Shown in pieces: positions 6,133 through 6,819 of a DNA stretch of 6,819 bases. The position numbers and the translations under genes are program-made. The stretch is from Spirochaetaceae bacterium (GTDB lineage Bacteria; Spirochaetota; Spirochaetia; B11-G9). The notes under the pieces were generated by a model that saw nothing but the letters and a program-made list of their open reading frames with translations, did no database searches and had not been told where the DNA came from. Each line of letters begins with the position of its first letter. Position 1 is the first letter of the stretch. The stretch spans positions 1 to 6,819 of the forward strand of contig JAUVLL010000182.1 of assembly GCA_030600745.1 (NCBI GenBank), written 5' to 3'.

Positions 6133-6819
6133 CTACTTTAATATTACGGCTTTCCCATTCTTCCCGTCCAGAAGAATAGAAAAGGGAATATTTCTTGCAA
6201 CATGAGTGAAGAATTTCCCCTTGTTTAATACTTTCATTGATCTGAGATATTGCCAGTCAATAAAAGAATCTTTGTTGTGATGATATGGGATATTCAGATA
6301 TCCGATGTTTAATGCTATCAGATTATGGAAGAAATGGGATCCCTGGGATGGTTCGATATCAAAATCCGCCAGACCAGTCTCAATAATAATTCCTGCATTG
6401 TTTATTTCGTACCAGTTGACGGGTATTCCAAGAAACCGGTCCCTTGTTCCCCACCGGCCCGGCCCAATAAGAATATAGTCTTTTTGCTCTTTTTTAAGTA
6501 TTTCATTGAATTTTCTAATTTCAACTTTCATTTCCTGGGTTCGTGCTTTATCAAATTTTGTCGGGTCAAGAAAAATTATGTCCGAAATATCTTTTATAAA
6601 GCCATTACCCAAAGCCTCTGTTGAATACAGCAGAGCTTTTTCGAGGCAGATATCTTTTTGATTTATCTGTACTTCTTCATAAGTCTGGGAAAGGGGTCTT
6701 ACCTGGAGCAGGTAAAAAGCAGGTAAAGTAGTGGATGTTTTTTTAAGATCAACAGCAAACTCTATTTCCACAGGTATTCCCAGAGCTTTCTGGGAAATAT
6801 CCAGTATCTCTACCAAAAT
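6133..6819 (-). CDS. C-terminal part of a PEP synthase-like (PPDK N-domain) protein with atypical C-terminal domain; 5' end missing
   Basis: The frame is open to the window edge, so the start lies outside; 228 codons are visible. GIPVEIEFAVDL (residues 13-24, counted from the Leu codon at 6816-6814) and LLQVRPL (36-42) form the end of the ATP-grasp, PEP/pyruvate-binding domain found at the N-terminus of PEP synthase and pyruvate phosphate dikinase, where a QxRP motif closes the fold. In those enzymes a phosphohistidine domain with a TxxGGxxxH motif and a PEP-binding barrel follow. Here neither appears. Instead there are about 185 residues with DYILIGPGRWGTRDRFLG (113-130), EINNAGIIIETG (137-148), EPSQGSHFFHNL (155-166) and a typical ending, TAG at 6133-6135. 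I recall this arrangement in large proteins annotated only as PEP/pyruvate-binding, with unknown reaction. It may phosphorylate something using ATP, but no substrate can be named. No terminator is visible after it. Confidence 0.75.
   Translation of the reverse strand: MLVEILDISQKALGIPVEIEFAVDLKKTSTTLPAFYLLQVRPLSQTYEEVQINQKDICLEKALLYSTEALGNGFIKDISDIIFLDPTKFDKARTQEMKVEIRKFNEILKKEQKDYILIGPGRWGTRDRFLGIPVNWYEINNAGIIIETGLADFDIEPSQGSHFFHNLIALNIGYLNIPYHHNKDSFIDWQYLRSMKVLNKGKFFTHVARNIPFSILLDGKNGKAVILK

Noticed and set aside
6325..6624. Plus-strand open frame opposite the PEP synthase-like gene
   Set aside because: Antisense to conserved motifs (GPGRWG, EPSQGSHFFH), low-complexity composition and no initiation signal.
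6814..6816. TTG as the start of the PEP synthase-like gene
   Set aside because: The frame continues to the window edge and the visible part begins in the middle of an ATP-grasp domain.

Overview
The window carries six protein genes in two blocks that point towards each other, with almost no empty DNA. It looks like the chromosome of an anaerobic bacterium: AT-leaning, with a NuoG-like molybdenum/tungsten formate dehydrogenase and an NADP-type hexameric glutamate dehydrogenase. The lineage cannot be fixed from the sequence. The gene styles would fit a spirochaete or another non-proteobacterial anaerobe, but that is only a guess.

Plus strand, bases 1-3758: a tight formate dehydrogenase block. 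The first gene is the 3' part of a large formate dehydrogenase catalytic subunit. It has two ferredoxin clusters, the molybdopterin-domain cluster, and cysteine in the selenocysteine position. It overlaps mobA (Mo-bisPGD assembly) by 11 bases, and mobA in turn overlaps fdhD (sulfur transfer to the formate dehydrogenase cofactor) by one base. Enzyme, cofactor nucleotide transferase and cofactor sulfuration factor are therefore made together. Upstream, outside the window, NuoE/NuoF-like partner subunits would be expected.

Minus strand, bases 3755-6819: reading right to left, the end of a PEP-synthase-like ATP-grasp protein with an unusual C-terminal domain, then gdhA with its own clear promoter and ribosome binding site, then a PAS-GGDEF diguanylate cyclase with a promoter so close to its ATG that the message may be leaderless. 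The cyclase and fdhD end tail to tail, sharing the four bases TTAA.

The most unusual points are these. FdhD lacks the CxxC pair normally needed to pass sulfur to the cofactor. A 28-base GC-rich palindrome sits in frame inside fdhD, and a related palindrome lies between gdhA and the cyclase gene, suggesting a dispersed palindromic repeat family that can invade coding sequence. Two hairpins lie directly after the mobA start. The PPDK-N-like protein ends in a domain that is not the usual PEP synthase one. No CRISPR array, RNA gene, insertion sequence or phage gene was seen.
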